Shown here one piece after another: positions 7,810 through 16,496 of a stretch of DNA of 64,000 nucleotides. This DNA comes from Oscillospiraceae bacterium (GTDB lineage Bacteria; Bacillota; Clostridia; Oscillospirales; Oscillospiraceae), in NCBI GenBank assembly GCA_009780235.1, contig WRAK01000009.1:1-64000 (forward strand), in the 5' to 3' direction. A model generated the notes under the pieces. The model did no database searches, was not told the DNA's origin, and was given only the letters and a program-made list of their open reading frames with translations. Position numbers and translations under genes: made by a program. The number at the start of each line of letters is the position of its first letter. The stretch's first letter is position 1.

Positions 7810-8037
7810 TTACGCTTCCCCCGTCAAATCCACCGTCCGTGCCGGCACAATCGTGGAGATAGCGTGCTTGTAAATCAACTGCTGTTTCCCCTCCGAATCC
7901 AGCACTACAGTGAAGTTGTCAAAGCCTGTCACCAACCCCTTGAGTTGGAACCCGTTGACCAGAAAAACCGTCACCGGCAGTTTGGCCTTCCGCACTTGGT
8001 TGAGGAATGTCTCTTGCAAGTTCAATGATTTTTGCAT
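7810..8037 (-). CDS. hfq: RNA chaperone Hfq
   Basis: 75 residues: Sm1 motif ([20 protein letters not shown]) with the Q of QETF, and Sm2 with YKHAIST in place of the canonical YKHAISTI, giving the U-binding proximal pocket. The C-terminal tail is short, as in Bacillota. Hfq forms hexamers that promote small RNA-mRNA pairing. The ATG at 8037 with AAAGGGCGG upstream is preferred over a start eight codons earlier. It follows miaA on the same strand, the miaA-hfq order found across bacteria. Its presence is relevant to the putative small RNAs in this window. Confidence 0.95.
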   Translation of the reverse strand: MQKSLNLQETFLNQVRKAKLPVTVFLVNGFQLKGLVTGFDNFTVVLDSEGKQQLIYKHAISTIVPARTVDLTGEA

Positions 8038-8065
8038 TATGTACCGCCCTTTCTTTCTCACAAAT

Positions 8066-8107
8066 AAAAAAACGGCTCACCTTAGTTTACCATAATCCGC
8101 CGTTTTT
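8066..8107 (-). terminator. Rho-independent terminator or attenuator after miaA
   Basis: On the minus strand AAAAACGGC, a 20-base loop, GCCGTTTTTTT. It stands between the miaA stop (8110) and the hfq start (8037), so hfq may be expressed partly by read-through. Confidence 0.6.
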
Positions 8108-8109
8108 GT

Positions 8110-9084
8110 CTACCTGTCCATTATACCCGCATCTCGGCAGAACTCTGTCGAAACTCGGACAGCCTCGGCGAAATCAGGCTCGCCGTCCCATTCAATCCAC
8201 CGCACCGTCTCGTCACGCCGCAGCCAACTGAGCTGCCGCTTGGCATACCGGCGGCTCTCCTGCTTGATGAGTGCCGCAGCCTCCTCAAGCGAAATCTCTC
8301 CCGCCACCGCACGAGCCATCTCTTTATACCCGATCGCCTGCATCGCCGTACACGCAGGCGGCAACCCGCTTTGCAAGAGGTCGGCGACTTCCGCATAAAG
8401 CCCCGCATCCAGCATCGCATCCACCCGTTTGTCAACCCGCCGATACAAATCGCCCCGCTCCCGTGCCGTGAGTGCGATTTTTACCGCCTCATATCGGGGC
8501 GGCACCCGCCGTGTCGCCGCGTTGTGCGCCGTCATCGTCTGCCCCGTTAGCTGATAGACCTCCAAGGCTCGCAGTACCCGTTTTTTGTCGTTCGGATGCA
8601 GTCGCTCGGCGGTCTCGGGGTCAACCTCTTGCAACTCCCGCCACAAGGTCTCAGCACCCTCACGCTCATAACGTTCAGCCAACGCGTCTCTGTAGGGGCG
8701 GCATTCTGCCGCCCGTTCGTCTCCCTCCTCCGACTTCGCCGCAAAGTCCCGTCCCGCAAGCAAGGAATCAATATACAGCCCCGTGCCACCCACCAAAATC
8801 GGCAGCTTCCCCCGCCGCAAAATATCATCCGCACAGTCCCGCGCCTCCGCCACATACCGCGCCACACTATACGCCTCACCCGGTTCCGCCACATCAATCA
8901 TATGATGCGGCACCCCGTCCATCTCCAACGCAGACGGCTTCGCCGTCCCGACGTTAAGCCCACGATAGACCTGCATCGAGTCCGCCGAAACAACCTCACC
9001 GCCGAACTGCTGCGCCAACCGCACCCCAAGCCCCGTCTTCCCCGCCGCCGTAGGTCCTGTGATGACTACTATTTTTTCAAGCAT
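8110..9084 (-). CDS. miaA: tRNA dimethylallyltransferase
   Basis: 324 residues. Walker A-like GPTAAGKT (10-17), the SADSMQVYRGLNVGTAKP substrate segment, ILVGGTGLYIDSLL and the C-terminal YAKRQLSWLRRD are diagnostic. It adds dimethylallyl to A37 of tRNAs reading UNN codons; miaB in this window then thiomethylates the product. Residues 121-132 (GDERAAECRPYR) are encoded by a family A palindromic repeat (8691-8714) that stays in frame in the insertion domain. The ATG at 9084 was chosen over one ten codons earlier on alignment to the family start. It lies between mutL and hfq, the classic mutL-miaA-hfq order. Confidence 0.95.
   Translation of the reverse strand: MLEKIVVITGPTAAGKTGLGVRLAQQFGGEVVSADSMQVYRGLNVGTAKPSALEMDGVPHHMIDVAEPGEAYSVARYVAEARDCADDILRRGKLPILVGGTGLYIDSLLAGRDFAAKSEEGDERAAECRPYRDALAERYEREGAETLWRELQEVDPETAERLHPNDKKRVLRALEVYQLTGQTMTAHNAATRRVPPRYEAVKIALTARERGDLYRRVDKRVDAMLDAGLYAEVADLLQSGLPPACTAMQAIGYKEMARAVAGEISLEEAAALIKQESRRYAKRQLSWLRRDETVRWIEWDGEPDFAEAVRVSTEFCRDAGIMDR
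8691..8714. repeat. Family A repeat inside miaA
   Basis: TGTAGGGGCGGCATTCTGCC then GCCC; read on the minus strand it codes AAECRPYR without breaking the frame. Confidence 0.75.
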
Positions 9085-9133
9085 ACACCCTACCCCAACC
9101 AAAAAAATCTGCATTTCCGCATTACTTTAATTA

Positions 9134-11050
9134 TTAATTGCTCCGCCTGACCTGCTTGTCCAGCTGCGCCCGCGACAACGTGAGCGTCACCGGCCGCCCG
9201 TGCGGACAATACTGCACCTCACCCCGAAGCACCCGCTCGGCCAATGCCGCAAGTTCCTCCGGCTCACTCCGCCGCCCCGCTTTGATGGCCGCCTTGCAGG
9301 CCATCGTGTGCAGCACCTCGTCCCGCACCCCGGCAAAATCCGGCGTGCGGCCCATGCCGAGGCCCTCTGCAAGCTCCGTGAGGAAAGGCTCCATCTCGTC
9401 CAAATCAATCTCCTCCGGCACCTGCCGCACCGCCACGGTCCCCGGCCCCAGCGCATCGAGCTCAAACCCAAACCGCTCCAACACCGCCGCCCGCTCCGTC
9501 AAAACCGCAGTAAGCTCCGCCCCCAAATCCACCGTCACGGGCGCAATCAGGGGCTGCGGCATGGCGGCATAATCCGCAGCTTTCAAGCGGTCAAACAAAA
9601 TCCGCTCATGCGCGGCGTGCTTGTCGATAAAGAGCAATTCCTCGCCCCGCTCAACAAGAATATACGTCCCCAAAGCCTCACCCAACACCCTGTAGGGCGT
9701 GATGTCCTCATCACGCCGCTCCGCCGCTGTAGGGGCGGCACCCTGCCGTCCGCTCTCCTGCGGTGCTGTCAAGCGCACTTGCTCCGGTGCAGGCTCCGTA
9801 ACCGCCTCTCTCCCCCCATAAATCACCGCAATCGCATCCCGCAGCTCACTCCCGTCCGCCGCAAACGGCAAGGGGTAATCTCCCGTGTCCTGCCGATATA
9901 AAGGTTGCTCTGCTCTGCCCTTGCAGGGGGCGGCGTCCTCGACGCCCCGTGGCATTGCGGTGTTGGGACGCGAGGCATCGGGGACGCCGCCCCCTGCGGG
10001 CGCCGCAGGCACATCCAACACCTTCTGCGTGTCTTTCGACAATACAATCTCCGGCATATAACTGCTCTGCTCCAAGGCGTGCAGCACACCGTAATACACC
10101 CCGTCAAACACCTGTTTCTCATCCACAAACTTCACCTCGGTCTTGGCCGGATGTACATTCACATCCACCGCCCCCAGGCCGAGCGTGATATACAACACAC
10201 AGCCGGGAAACTTCCCCGAAAACTGCACATTTTTATAGGCCTGCTCCAAAGCCGCTTGTAAAAGCTTCGAGCGCACCAGCCGACCATTCACATAAAACCG
10301 CTGATGCCCGCGGCTCCCTCTGGCGTGTGCGGGTGCGGTGACGAAACCCGTGACCTCCGCCGCCTCGCCGCGGCTCTCCACCTCGATTAGCCCCTTGGCA
10401 AAGTCCCGCCCCAAAAGCGTATACACCGCCGAGCGCAAACTCCCGTCCCCCGGCGTGTGATACTCTTCCTTACCGTCCCGGATATAGCGAAAACTCACCC
10501 CCGGATTCGAGAGCGCGACCCCTACAAGCATCGCCGTCACCGCGGCGGCCTCGGCTCTGTCTGTTTTCATAAATTTCAAGCGCGCGGGCGTGTTGAAGAA
10601 CAAATCCCGCACAATCATCGTCGTCCCCACGGGACACCCCGCCGCATCGGCGGCGGCAACCTGCCCTGCCTCCACCGTAACGCTCGTCCCCTCGTCGCTG
10701 CCCTCGGCGCGCGTGAGTAAATCAATCCGGCTCACAGCAGAGATGGCCGCCAAAGCCTCTCCGCGGAAACCCAAGGTTGCTATCGCTTCCAAATCCCGCC
10801 CCGTACGGAGCTTACTGGTGGCGTAGCGCAGAAAAGCGAGCTTGGCGTCCGCAGGCACCATACCCTTGCCGTTGTCCGTCACCCGAATATAGGTCAGCCC
10901 CCCGCCCTGTATCTCCAACGTGATAGCAGCAGCTCCTGCATCCAACGCGTTTTCAATGAGTTCTTTCACCACGCTCGCAGGCCGCTCCACCACCTCGCCC
11001 GCGGCGATGAGGTCTGCTACATGGGGGTCTAATTGTTTGATTATTGCCAT
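9134..11050 (-). CDS. mutL: DNA mismatch repair protein MutL
   Basis: 638 residues. The N-terminal GHKL ATPase shows ELIENALDAGA, DNGKGM and GFRGEALAAI. The transducer domain ends near residue 335. The C-terminal domain holds the metal-dependent nicking motif (D-K-H-A-A-H-E-R, near 476-483; canonical DQHAAxER) and CPHGRP, so this is the endonuclease type found in bacteria without MutH. The linker includes two stretches coded by palindromic repeats: about 351-377 and 435-454. The ATG at 11050 is preceded by AAAGGAA. It acts with mutS at 12929-15529, separated here by miaB and lying on the opposite strand. Confidence 0.95.
   Translation of the reverse strand: MAIIKQLDPHVADLIAAGEVVERPASVVKELIENALDAGAAAITLEIQGGGLTYIRVTDNGKGMVPADAKLAFLRYATSKLRTGRDLEAIATLGFRGEALAAISAVSRIDLLTRAEGSDEGTSVTVEAGQVAAADAAGCPVGTTMIVRDLFFNTPARLKFMKTDRAEAAAVTAMLVGVALSNPGVSFRYIRDGKEEYHTPGDGSLRSAVYTLLGRDFAKGLIEVESRGEAAEVTGFVTAPAHARGSRGHQRFYVNGRLVRSKLLQAALEQAYKNVQFSGKFPGCVLYITLGLGAVDVNVHPAKTEVKFVDEKQVFDGVYYGVLHALEQSSYMPEIVLSKDTQKVLDVPAAPAGGGVPDASRPNTAMPRGVEDAAPCKGRAEQPLYRQDTGDYPLPFAADGSELRDAIAVIYGGREAVTEPAPEQVRLTAPQESGRQGAAPTAAERRDEDITPYRVLGEALGTYILVERGEELLFIDKHAAHERILFDRLKAADYAAMPQPLIAPVTVDLGAELTAVLTERAAVLERFGFELDALGPGTVAVRQVPEEIDLDEMEPFLTELAEGLGMGRTPDFAGVRDEVLHTMACKAAIKAGRRSEPEELAALAERVLRGEVQYCPHGRPVTLTLSRAQLDKQVRRSN
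9691..9752. repeat. Tandem family A repeats inside mutL linker (first)
   Basis: Two adjacent palindromes, TGTAGGGCGTGATGTCCTCA TCACGCC and TGTAGGGGCGGCACCCTGCCG, translated in frame as residues RQGAAPTAAERRDEDITPYR of the MutL linker. Confidence 0.75.
9921..9997. repeat. Family A-like repeat inside mutL linker (second)
   Basis: TTGCAGGGGGCGGCGTCC at one end and GGACGCCGCCCCCTGC at the other, about 45 bases apart, translated in frame near MutL residues 351-377. Confidence 0.7.
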
Positions 11051-11097
11051 GTGATATTCCTTTTCAATGGTCTTTTGTGGGGTCCCGTGTGGTCGCC

Positions 11098-11306
11098 CTG
11101 CCCTTGACCTTAATTCCCCTCCCGCGGAGGGGTGGCAGGCAAAGCCTGACGGGGTGGTTCTGCGGGGTGCGTATGTTGTAGGCGGCGGCGTCCCCGACGC
11201 CCCGTGGTATTGCACATGTGATATGCGAAGCGTCGAGACGCCTCCCTCTACAAAGGTCAAGGACAACCACCCCACCGCCTGCGGCGGCACCCCTCCATGG
11301 AGGGGA
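11098..11306. repeat. Composite family B repeat with family A core
   Basis: Fills most of the mutL-miaB gap. CCCCTCCCGCGGAGGGG-TGGCAGGC-GCCTGACGGGGTGGTT on the left is mirrored on the right by AACCACCCCACCGCCTGCGGCGGCACCCCTCC. A second palindrome (about 11178-11254, TTGTAGGCGG...CCTCCCTCTACAA) is nested inside. Confidence 0.8.
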
Positions 11307-11343
11307 ATTTTCAATCCCTGCACCTAATTATACCGCATCGACC

Positions 11344-11372
11344 TTGTAAATTCTACAACAAAATGGTAAAAT
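11344..11372 (+). promoter_or_regulatory. Promoter of the miaB-mutS operon
   Basis: TTGTAA (11344-11349), 17-base spacer, TAAAAT (11367-11372), 47 bases before the miaB start. Confidence 0.6.
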
Positions 11373-11418
11373 ACCAGTTATTCACGATTCCTTATTCACT
11401 CCGAAAGGAAGATTCCCC

Positions 11419-12831
11419 TTGTCAAAACGCAAAGAAGTCTCCCCCGAACTCATCACCCGCCAACGAGAAATCGCAGGCGAAATACAAGCCATCCACGCCG
11501 CCAAAACGACACCGCCTTTGGCCCTCGTGGACACTTACGGCTGTCAGCAAAACGAGGCCGATTCCGAAACCATCCGCGGCTACCTCCGAGACATGGGCTA
11601 TGCGTTTACACAGTCCGAAGCCGAGGCCGACCTCATCATCATCAACACCTGCGCCGTCCGCGAGAACGCCGAAAACCGCGTCTGGGGCAACGTGGGCGCG
11701 CTCACACATACCAAAAAAGCCAAACCCGAACAAATCATCGTCCTCTGCGGTTGCATGGCACAACAGGAATCTGTGGCGAAAAAAGTCGAGACCTCTTTCC
11801 GCCACGTAGACTTAGTCTTCGGCCCCCACGCCCTCTGGCGTCTGCCGGAGCTCCTGCAAAAATTCATGACAGAACAAGGCCGCATCGTAGAGATTTCCGA
11901 CCCCGACGGCGTGATTGCCGAAAACCTCCCCTCACTCCGTACCGAGGGGCCGTCGGCGTGGCTCACCATCATGTACGGCTGCAACAATTTTTGCAGCTTC
12001 TGCATCGTCCCCCACGTCCGGGGCCGGGAACGCAGCCGCACGCCAGAACACATCCTCGCCGATGTCCGCCGCTTAGTGGCAGACGGCGTGAAAGACATCA
12101 CGCTACTGGGCCAAAACGTCAACTCCTACGGCCACGACTTAGACGGCAATGCTGACTTCGCGTGGCTCCTGCAACAAATCAACGCCGTACCCGGCGATTT
12201 CCGCATCCGCTTCATGACCAGCCACCCCAAAGACGCAAGCGAGCGGCTGTTCGAGACGATGGTAGCCTGTGAAAAAGTAGCCAAACACCTCCACCTCCCC
12301 GTCCAAGCGGGCAATTCGAGGGTCTTAGCCGAGATGAACCGCGGCTACACCAAAGCGCAGTATCTGGCCCTAATCGCCGCCGCCCGCAAACACATGCCGA
12401 ACATCGTCCTGACCAGCGACATCATAGTCGGCTTCCCCGGCGAAACGGAAGCAGAGTTCGAGGACACGCTGGACGTGCTGGAACAAGTCCGGTTCGACGC
12501 CCTCTTCACCTTCATCTTCTCCCCCAGAACCGGCACCCCGGCGGCAGACCTCCCCGACCCCGTCACCAGAGCCGAAAAACAGCGTTGGTTCGACCGTATG
12601 CTAAGCCTGCAAAACCAAATTTCCACCGACCGCCACAAGGCATACATCGGCACAACCGAACGCATCCTAATCGACGGCAAAACAGATGACGCCCGCTATC
12701 CCCTAAAAGCGAGAACCGACGGCGGCAGACTGGTACGGCTCGCGGGCGACGAATCTTTAATCGGCGAGTTTGTAGACGTGGAAATCACCGATGCCTCCAC
12801 ATGGTCATTGACAGCGCAATTGCCCCTGTAG
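11419..12831 (+). CDS. miaB: tRNA-i6A37 methylthiotransferase MiaB
   Basis: 470 residues. The N-terminal MTTase domain has three cluster-II cysteines (DTYGCQQNEADSE, INTCAVRENA, CGCMAQ). The radical SAM core follows with YGCNNFCSFC (C-x3-C-x2-C), and a C-terminal TRAM domain ends the protein. It converts i6A37 to ms2i6A37 in tRNAs, following MiaA. The start is TTG at 11419 with AAAGGAAG seven bases before. The TAG stop is part of a family A repeat. It is the first gene of a miaB-mutS-CPBP-nadE run on the plus strand. Confidence 0.95.
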   Translation: MSKRKEVSPELITRQREIAGEIQAIHAAKTTPPLALVDTYGCQQNEADSETIRGYLRDMGYAFTQSEAEADLIIINTCAVRENAENRVWGNVGALTHTKKAKPEQIIVLCGCMAQQESVAKKVETSFRHVDLVFGPHALWRLPELLQKFMTEQGRIVEISDPDGVIAENLPSLRTEGPSAWLTIMYGCNNFCSFCIVPHVRGRERSRTPEHILADVRRLVADGVKDITLLGQNVNSYGHDLDGNADFAWLLQQINAVPGDFRIRFMTSHPKDASERLFETMVACEKVAKHLHLPVQAGNSRVLAEMNRGYTKAQYLALIAAARKHMPNIVLTSDIIVGFPGETEAEFEDTLDVLEQVRFDALFTFIFSPRTGTPAADLPDPVTRAEKQRWFDRMLSLQNQISTDRHKAYIGTTERILIDGKTDDARYPLKARTDGGRLVRLAGDESLIGEFVDVEITDASTWSLTAQLPL

Positions 12832-12906
12832 GGCGCGATGTCCTCATCGCGCCGCATCCCCCTACATATACCGACGCACGGCGCGATGAAGACATCGCGC
12901 CCTACA
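12827..12906. repeat. Family A repeat supplying the miaB stop codon
   Basis: TGTAGGGCGCGATGTCCTCA TCGCGCC on the left and GGCGCGATGAAGACATCGCG CCCTACA on the right. The stop codon of miaB is the TAG in TGTAGGG. Confidence 0.85.
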
Positions 12907-12928
12907 ACAGACGTAAGGAGCCACCACC

Positions 12929-15529
12929 ATGTCAGACACCCCCATGATGCGGCAATACAGAGAAATCAAAGCCCGCTATCCCGACACCATCCTTTTCTTC
13001 CGCCTCGGCGACTTTTACGAGATGTTCGAGGACGACGCCCGCCTCGCCTCGGCGGAACTCGACCTCACGCTCACCACCCGCGACAAGGGCAAAGCCGAAG
13101 AGGAGCGCATCCCCATGTGCGGCGTCCCCTACCACTCGAGCGAGGCCTATATCGCCCGTCTGCTCGCCAAAGGCATCAAGGTCGCCATCTGCGAACAGAT
13201 GCAAGACCCCAGCGAGGCGAAAGGGCTTGTAGACAGAGACGTCGTGCGTGTCATCACCCCCGGCACCGTCATGGAAAACTCCATGCTCCAAACCGACCGC
13301 TCCACGTACTTAGCCGCCGTCACATTGGGCGACACCCGTGGTGCTGTCTGCTTCGTGGACATCTCCACGGGCGAAATCAAAGCGACAAGCTTCGACGGCC
13401 CCACCGCGCCTGACCGCCTCGTCAACGAGCTGGGACGATACAACCCATCGGAGGCCGTGCTGGATATCCCCGCAGCAAAGAACCCCGTTATCAACCGTTA
13501 CCTCACACAGCACAAAGACTGCCTCTATCAAACCGACGAGGAACGTTTTGCCGTGCAATTAGCCGAAACCCAAGTCACCCGCCAATTCGGGCAGACTTTA
13601 GACGAGCTAAAAATCGCACATAACCCCGAGGCCGTCTCCGCCATTGGTGCGGCACTCGCCTATCTCGCCGATACGCAAAAACGCGACCTCGCCCACATCA
13701 ACACGCTCCACTACTACGAGACAGGCGCATTTATGGAACTAGACCCCCACACCCGCCGTAATCTTGAACTCACCGAATCCCTCCGCAGCCGGGAGAAAAA
13801 AGGCAGCCTGCTCTGGGTGTTGGACAAGACCAAAACGCCCATGGGCGCAAGGCTCCTCCGCAGCTGGCTGGTTGCCCCGCTCAAGAACCCCGTAGCAATT
13901 TTAGAGCGATTGGAAGCCGTCGGCGAGCTCGCTGCCGACACCGTTGCCCGTAGTGAGCTCATGCTCGCCCTGCGGGAAGTCGGCGACCTCGAACGGCTCA
14001 TCGGCAAAGCGGTCTACGGCACCGCAAACGGCCGTGACCTCAAGACGACGGGCCACTCGCTGGCCCAGCTCCCGAAACTCACCGCCCAACTCAGCGGCAA
14101 ACAGAGCGCGAAACTGAAAGCCCTCGCCAACATCGACCCCCTCGCCGATATGCAGAATCTCATCACCCGCGCCATCGTAGACGCCCCGCCTTTCTCCGTC
14201 CGTGAGGGCGGCATCATCAAAGACGGCTTCGACGGCACCGTAGACCGCCTGCGCAGTCTGCTCAAAGATTCAACGGGCGCACTAACGGAAATCGAAGCCA
14301 AAGAGCAGGCCCGCACGGGGCTGAAGAAACTCAAAATCGGCTACAATAAGGTCTTCGGCTACTACATCGAACTCTCCCGCTCCGCCGCCGACCAAGCACC
14401 GTCAGATTACATCCGCAAACAGACCCTGGCAAACTGCGAGCGTTACATTACGCAAGAACTCAAGGAGCTGGAAAACGCCCTGCTCACGGCCAAAGATTCG
14501 CTGGAAGCCCGCGAGTTCGAGCTGTTTACACAGGTGCGGGAGGCCGTAGCCCGCGAAGTCACCCGCTTCCAGAAAACCGCCGCGGGCGTGGCGGAACTGG
14601 ATGTGTTTACCGGCCTCGCCGAAGTCGCCGTCAAGCAGAACTACACTATGCCCGAGATTGACGACGGCCCCGTCATCGAAATCCGGGACGGCCGTCACCC
14701 CGTGGTGGAGATTGTCCAAAGAGACAGCCTCTTCGTCGCAAACGATACGTTTCTTGACAACGGCGAGAACCTCGCCCTCATCATCACAGGCCCCAACATG
14801 GCGGGTAAGAGCACCTACATGCGGCAGACCGCCCTCATCGTCCTCATGGCGCAGATGGGCAGCTTCGTCCCCGCCAAACACGCCCGCATCGGCGTGGTTG
14901 ACCGTGTCTTTACCCGCATCGGCGCATCGGACGACTTAGCGGCGGGACAATCTACCTTCATGGTCGAGATGACCGAAGTCGCCGACATCCTCAAACACGC
15001 CACAAACAAGAGCCTCGTCATTTTGGACGAAATCGGCCGCGGCACCAGCACCTATGACGGCATGAGCATCGCCCGCGCCATCTTGGAATACGGCGCAAAC
15101 CGCAAGACTCTGGGCGCGAAAATCCTCTTCGCCACCCACTACCACGAGCTGACCATACTCGAAGCCGAACTCCCCGGCGTGAAAAACTACCACATCGCCG
15201 CCAAAAAACGGGGCGATGACATCATCTTCCTCCGCAAGATAGTCCCCGGCGGCGCGGATGACAGCTACGGTATCGAAGTTGCCAAACTCGCAGGCGTCCC
15301 GAACAGCGTCGTCAGCAGAGCTAAGGCTGTCCTCGCCGCCATAGAGAGCGGCGACCATATCGCCCCCGGCAAAGGCGGCAAACATCCCCAACAAGACCCC
15401 GATTTGCAAGTCTCCCTCACCGACCTCGGCGGCAACCAAATCGCCGACCGATTACAAGGCGTAGACCTCAACACGCTGACACCGTTAGAGGCCATGAACC
15501 TCCTCTACGAGCTGAAAAACACCCTGTAG
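12929..15529 (+). CDS. mutS: DNA mismatch repair protein MutS
   Basis: 866 residues. The mismatch-recognition motif LGDFYEMF near residue 30 holds the Phe-x-Glu wedge. Connector, lever and clamp domains follow. The C-terminal ABC ATPase has Walker A GPNMAGKST, VDRVFTRIGASDDL, the signature STFMVEM and Walker B SLVILDEIGRGTST, with ATHYHEL. It detects mismatches and recruits MutL. The ribosome binding site is AAGGAG, nine bases before ATG. The stop TAG lies in a family A repeat (CTGTAGGGGCGG). Length and motifs are those of canonical MutS1, not MutS2. Confidence 0.96.
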   Translation: MSDTPMMRQYREIKARYPDTILFFRLGDFYEMFEDDARLASAELDLTLTTRDKGKAEEERIPMCGVPYHSSEAYIARLLAKGIKVAICEQMQDPSEAKGLVDRDVVRVITPGTVMENSMLQTDRSTYLAAVTLGDTRGAVCFVDISTGEIKATSFDGPTAPDRLVNELGRYNPSEAVLDIPAAKNPVINRYLTQHKDCLYQTDEERFAVQLAETQVTRQFGQTLDELKIAHNPEAVSAIGAALAYLADTQKRDLAHINTLHYYETGAFMELDPHTRRNLELTESLRSREKKGSLLWVLDKTKTPMGARLLRSWLVAPLKNPVAILERLEAVGELAADTVARSELMLALREVGDLERLIGKAVYGTANGRDLKTTGHSLAQLPKLTAQLSGKQSAKLKALANIDPLADMQNLITRAIVDAPPFSVREGGIIKDGFDGTVDRLRSLLKDSTGALTEIEAKEQARTGLKKLKIGYNKVFGYYIELSRSAADQAPSDYIRKQTLANCERYITQELKELENALLTAKDSLEAREFELFTQVREAVAREVTRFQKTAAGVAELDVFTGLAEVAVKQNYTMPEIDDGPVIEIRDGRHPVVEIVQRDSLFVANDTFLDNGENLALIITGPNMAGKSTYMRQTALIVLMAQMGSFVPAKHARIGVVDRVFTRIGASDDLAAGQSTFMVEMTEVADILKHATNKSLVILDEIGRGTSTYDGMSIARAILEYGANRKTLGAKILFATHYHELTILEAELPGVKNYHIAAKKRGDDIIFLRKIVPGGADDSYGIEVAKLAGVPNSVVSRAKAVLAAIESGDHIAPGKGGKHPQQDPDLQVSLTDLGGNQIADRLQGVDLNTLTPLEAMNLLYELKNTL

Positions 15530-15596
15530 GGGCGGCATCCTGCCGCCCGCACATCGCCGACGAAACAACCCCTTGCAGGGAGCGGCGTCCCCTACA
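15525..15596. repeat. Family A repeat supplying the mutS stop codon
   Basis: TGTAGGGGCGGCATCCTGCC and a shorter right arm (GCAGGGAGCGGCGTCCCCTACA). It fills the mutS-CPBP gap. Confidence 0.75.
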
Positions 15597-15617
15597 CACA
15601 TCAAAAGGAGCCTCGCC

Positions 15618-16433
15618 ATGCAAAAAGACCCTTGGGACTACCCCTATACCCCCTCCCCTCCCGAACCCGCGCCGGAAGAATTCCACCCCAAAGCCTACCG
15701 CTTCATCGGCCCCTCGCTCGGTGAAATAATCGCAGGCCTCGTCTACCTCTTCCTGCACATGTTCATCCTCGGCCGATTCCTCTTTGAAATCCTATGGGTG
15801 GTAGGCTTCCGGGTTGATCTGGTCACGCTCAACATTATCTATTTCAGCGTGGGTGTCCTCTTCCTCGCCATCGCCATGCGCCGCTATCTCAAGGAAAGCT
15901 TCACCCGTTTCCGACAGTACGGCATATCCAACCTCTGGGTTATCCTGACAGGGTTCGGCCTCGTGCTTGTCCTTGCCTACGGCCTTGGTGCCTTGCTCCT
16001 CATCCTGGCCCCCGATGCCGTGAACCACAACCAAGAGGCAATCGAAGAAATCGTCAGGCAGAGCTTCTTCCCCGCCCTTTTCATGACCGTCATTCTGGCA
16101 CCGATTTTGGAGGAACTGCTCTTCCGCGGCGCAATTTTTGCACCCCTGCGCAAGAAAAACCGCATTTTGGCCTACGTTGTCTCCGTACTCACTTTTGCTT
16201 TCCTGCACATTGCGACCACAGTATTTTTCGGCAACCCCAACGCAGACATTCTCCTCATCATGTTGCTCTATATCCCGCCGGGACTGGTTTTTGCTTGGGT
16301 CTATGAAAAAAGCGGCACCATTTGGGCACCTATCATCCTCCATGCCGTTTGGAACCTTTTCGCCACGCTGATGAGTTTCCTCGTTCTCGGCGGCCTCGGC
16401 ATCTACCAATCGCTTCTGTCCCGCATCCTGTAA
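15618..16433 (+). CDS. CPBP-family intramembrane protease (CAAX-type, Abi)
   Basis: 271 residues with an initial Pro-rich cytoplasmic stretch and about seven membrane helices. The family motifs are present: PILEELLFRGAIFAPL (EExxxR), the FAFLHI helix and ILHAVWNL, giving the metal-ligand Glu and two His residues. Relatives include Rce1-like CAAX proteases, bacteriocin-immunity Abi proteins and the MroQ/SpdC group. No substrate is indicated. The ATG at 15618 has AAAAGGAG eight bases before it. It is followed by a short hairpin and then nadE. Confidence 0.85.
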   Translation: MQKDPWDYPYTPSPPEPAPEEFHPKAYRFIGPSLGEIIAGLVYLFLHMFILGRFLFEILWVVGFRVDLVTLNIIYFSVGVLFLAIAMRRYLKESFTRFRQYGISNLWVILTGFGLVLVLAYGLGALLLILAPDAVNHNQEAIEEIVRQSFFPALFMTVILAPILEELLFRGAIFAPLRKKNRILAYVVSVLTFAFLHIATTVFFGNPNADILLIMLLYIPPGLVFAWVYEKSGTIWAPIILHAVWNLFATLMSFLVLGGLGIYQSLLSRIL

Positions 16434-16443
16434 AAATGATTTT

Positions 16444-16477
16444 TTACATTTCTCCGCCTGTGACAGGGGAAATGTAA
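16444..16477 (+). terminator. Hairpin between CPBP protease gene and nadE
   Basis: TTACATTTCTCC and GGGGAAATGTAA pair with a 10-base loop, followed by TCCTTTT. It precedes the nadE ribosome binding site and may attenuate read-through. Confidence 0.5.
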
Positions 16478-16496
16478 TCCTTTTGGAGGTATCTTC

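Noticed and set aside
6128..7873. A long open frame (about 580 codons) on the plus strand opposite the HlyD-like gene
   Set aside because: It has no ribosome binding site, odd composition (His, Pro, Arg-rich) and is antisense to a well-supported gene; GC-rich DNA produces such shadow frames.
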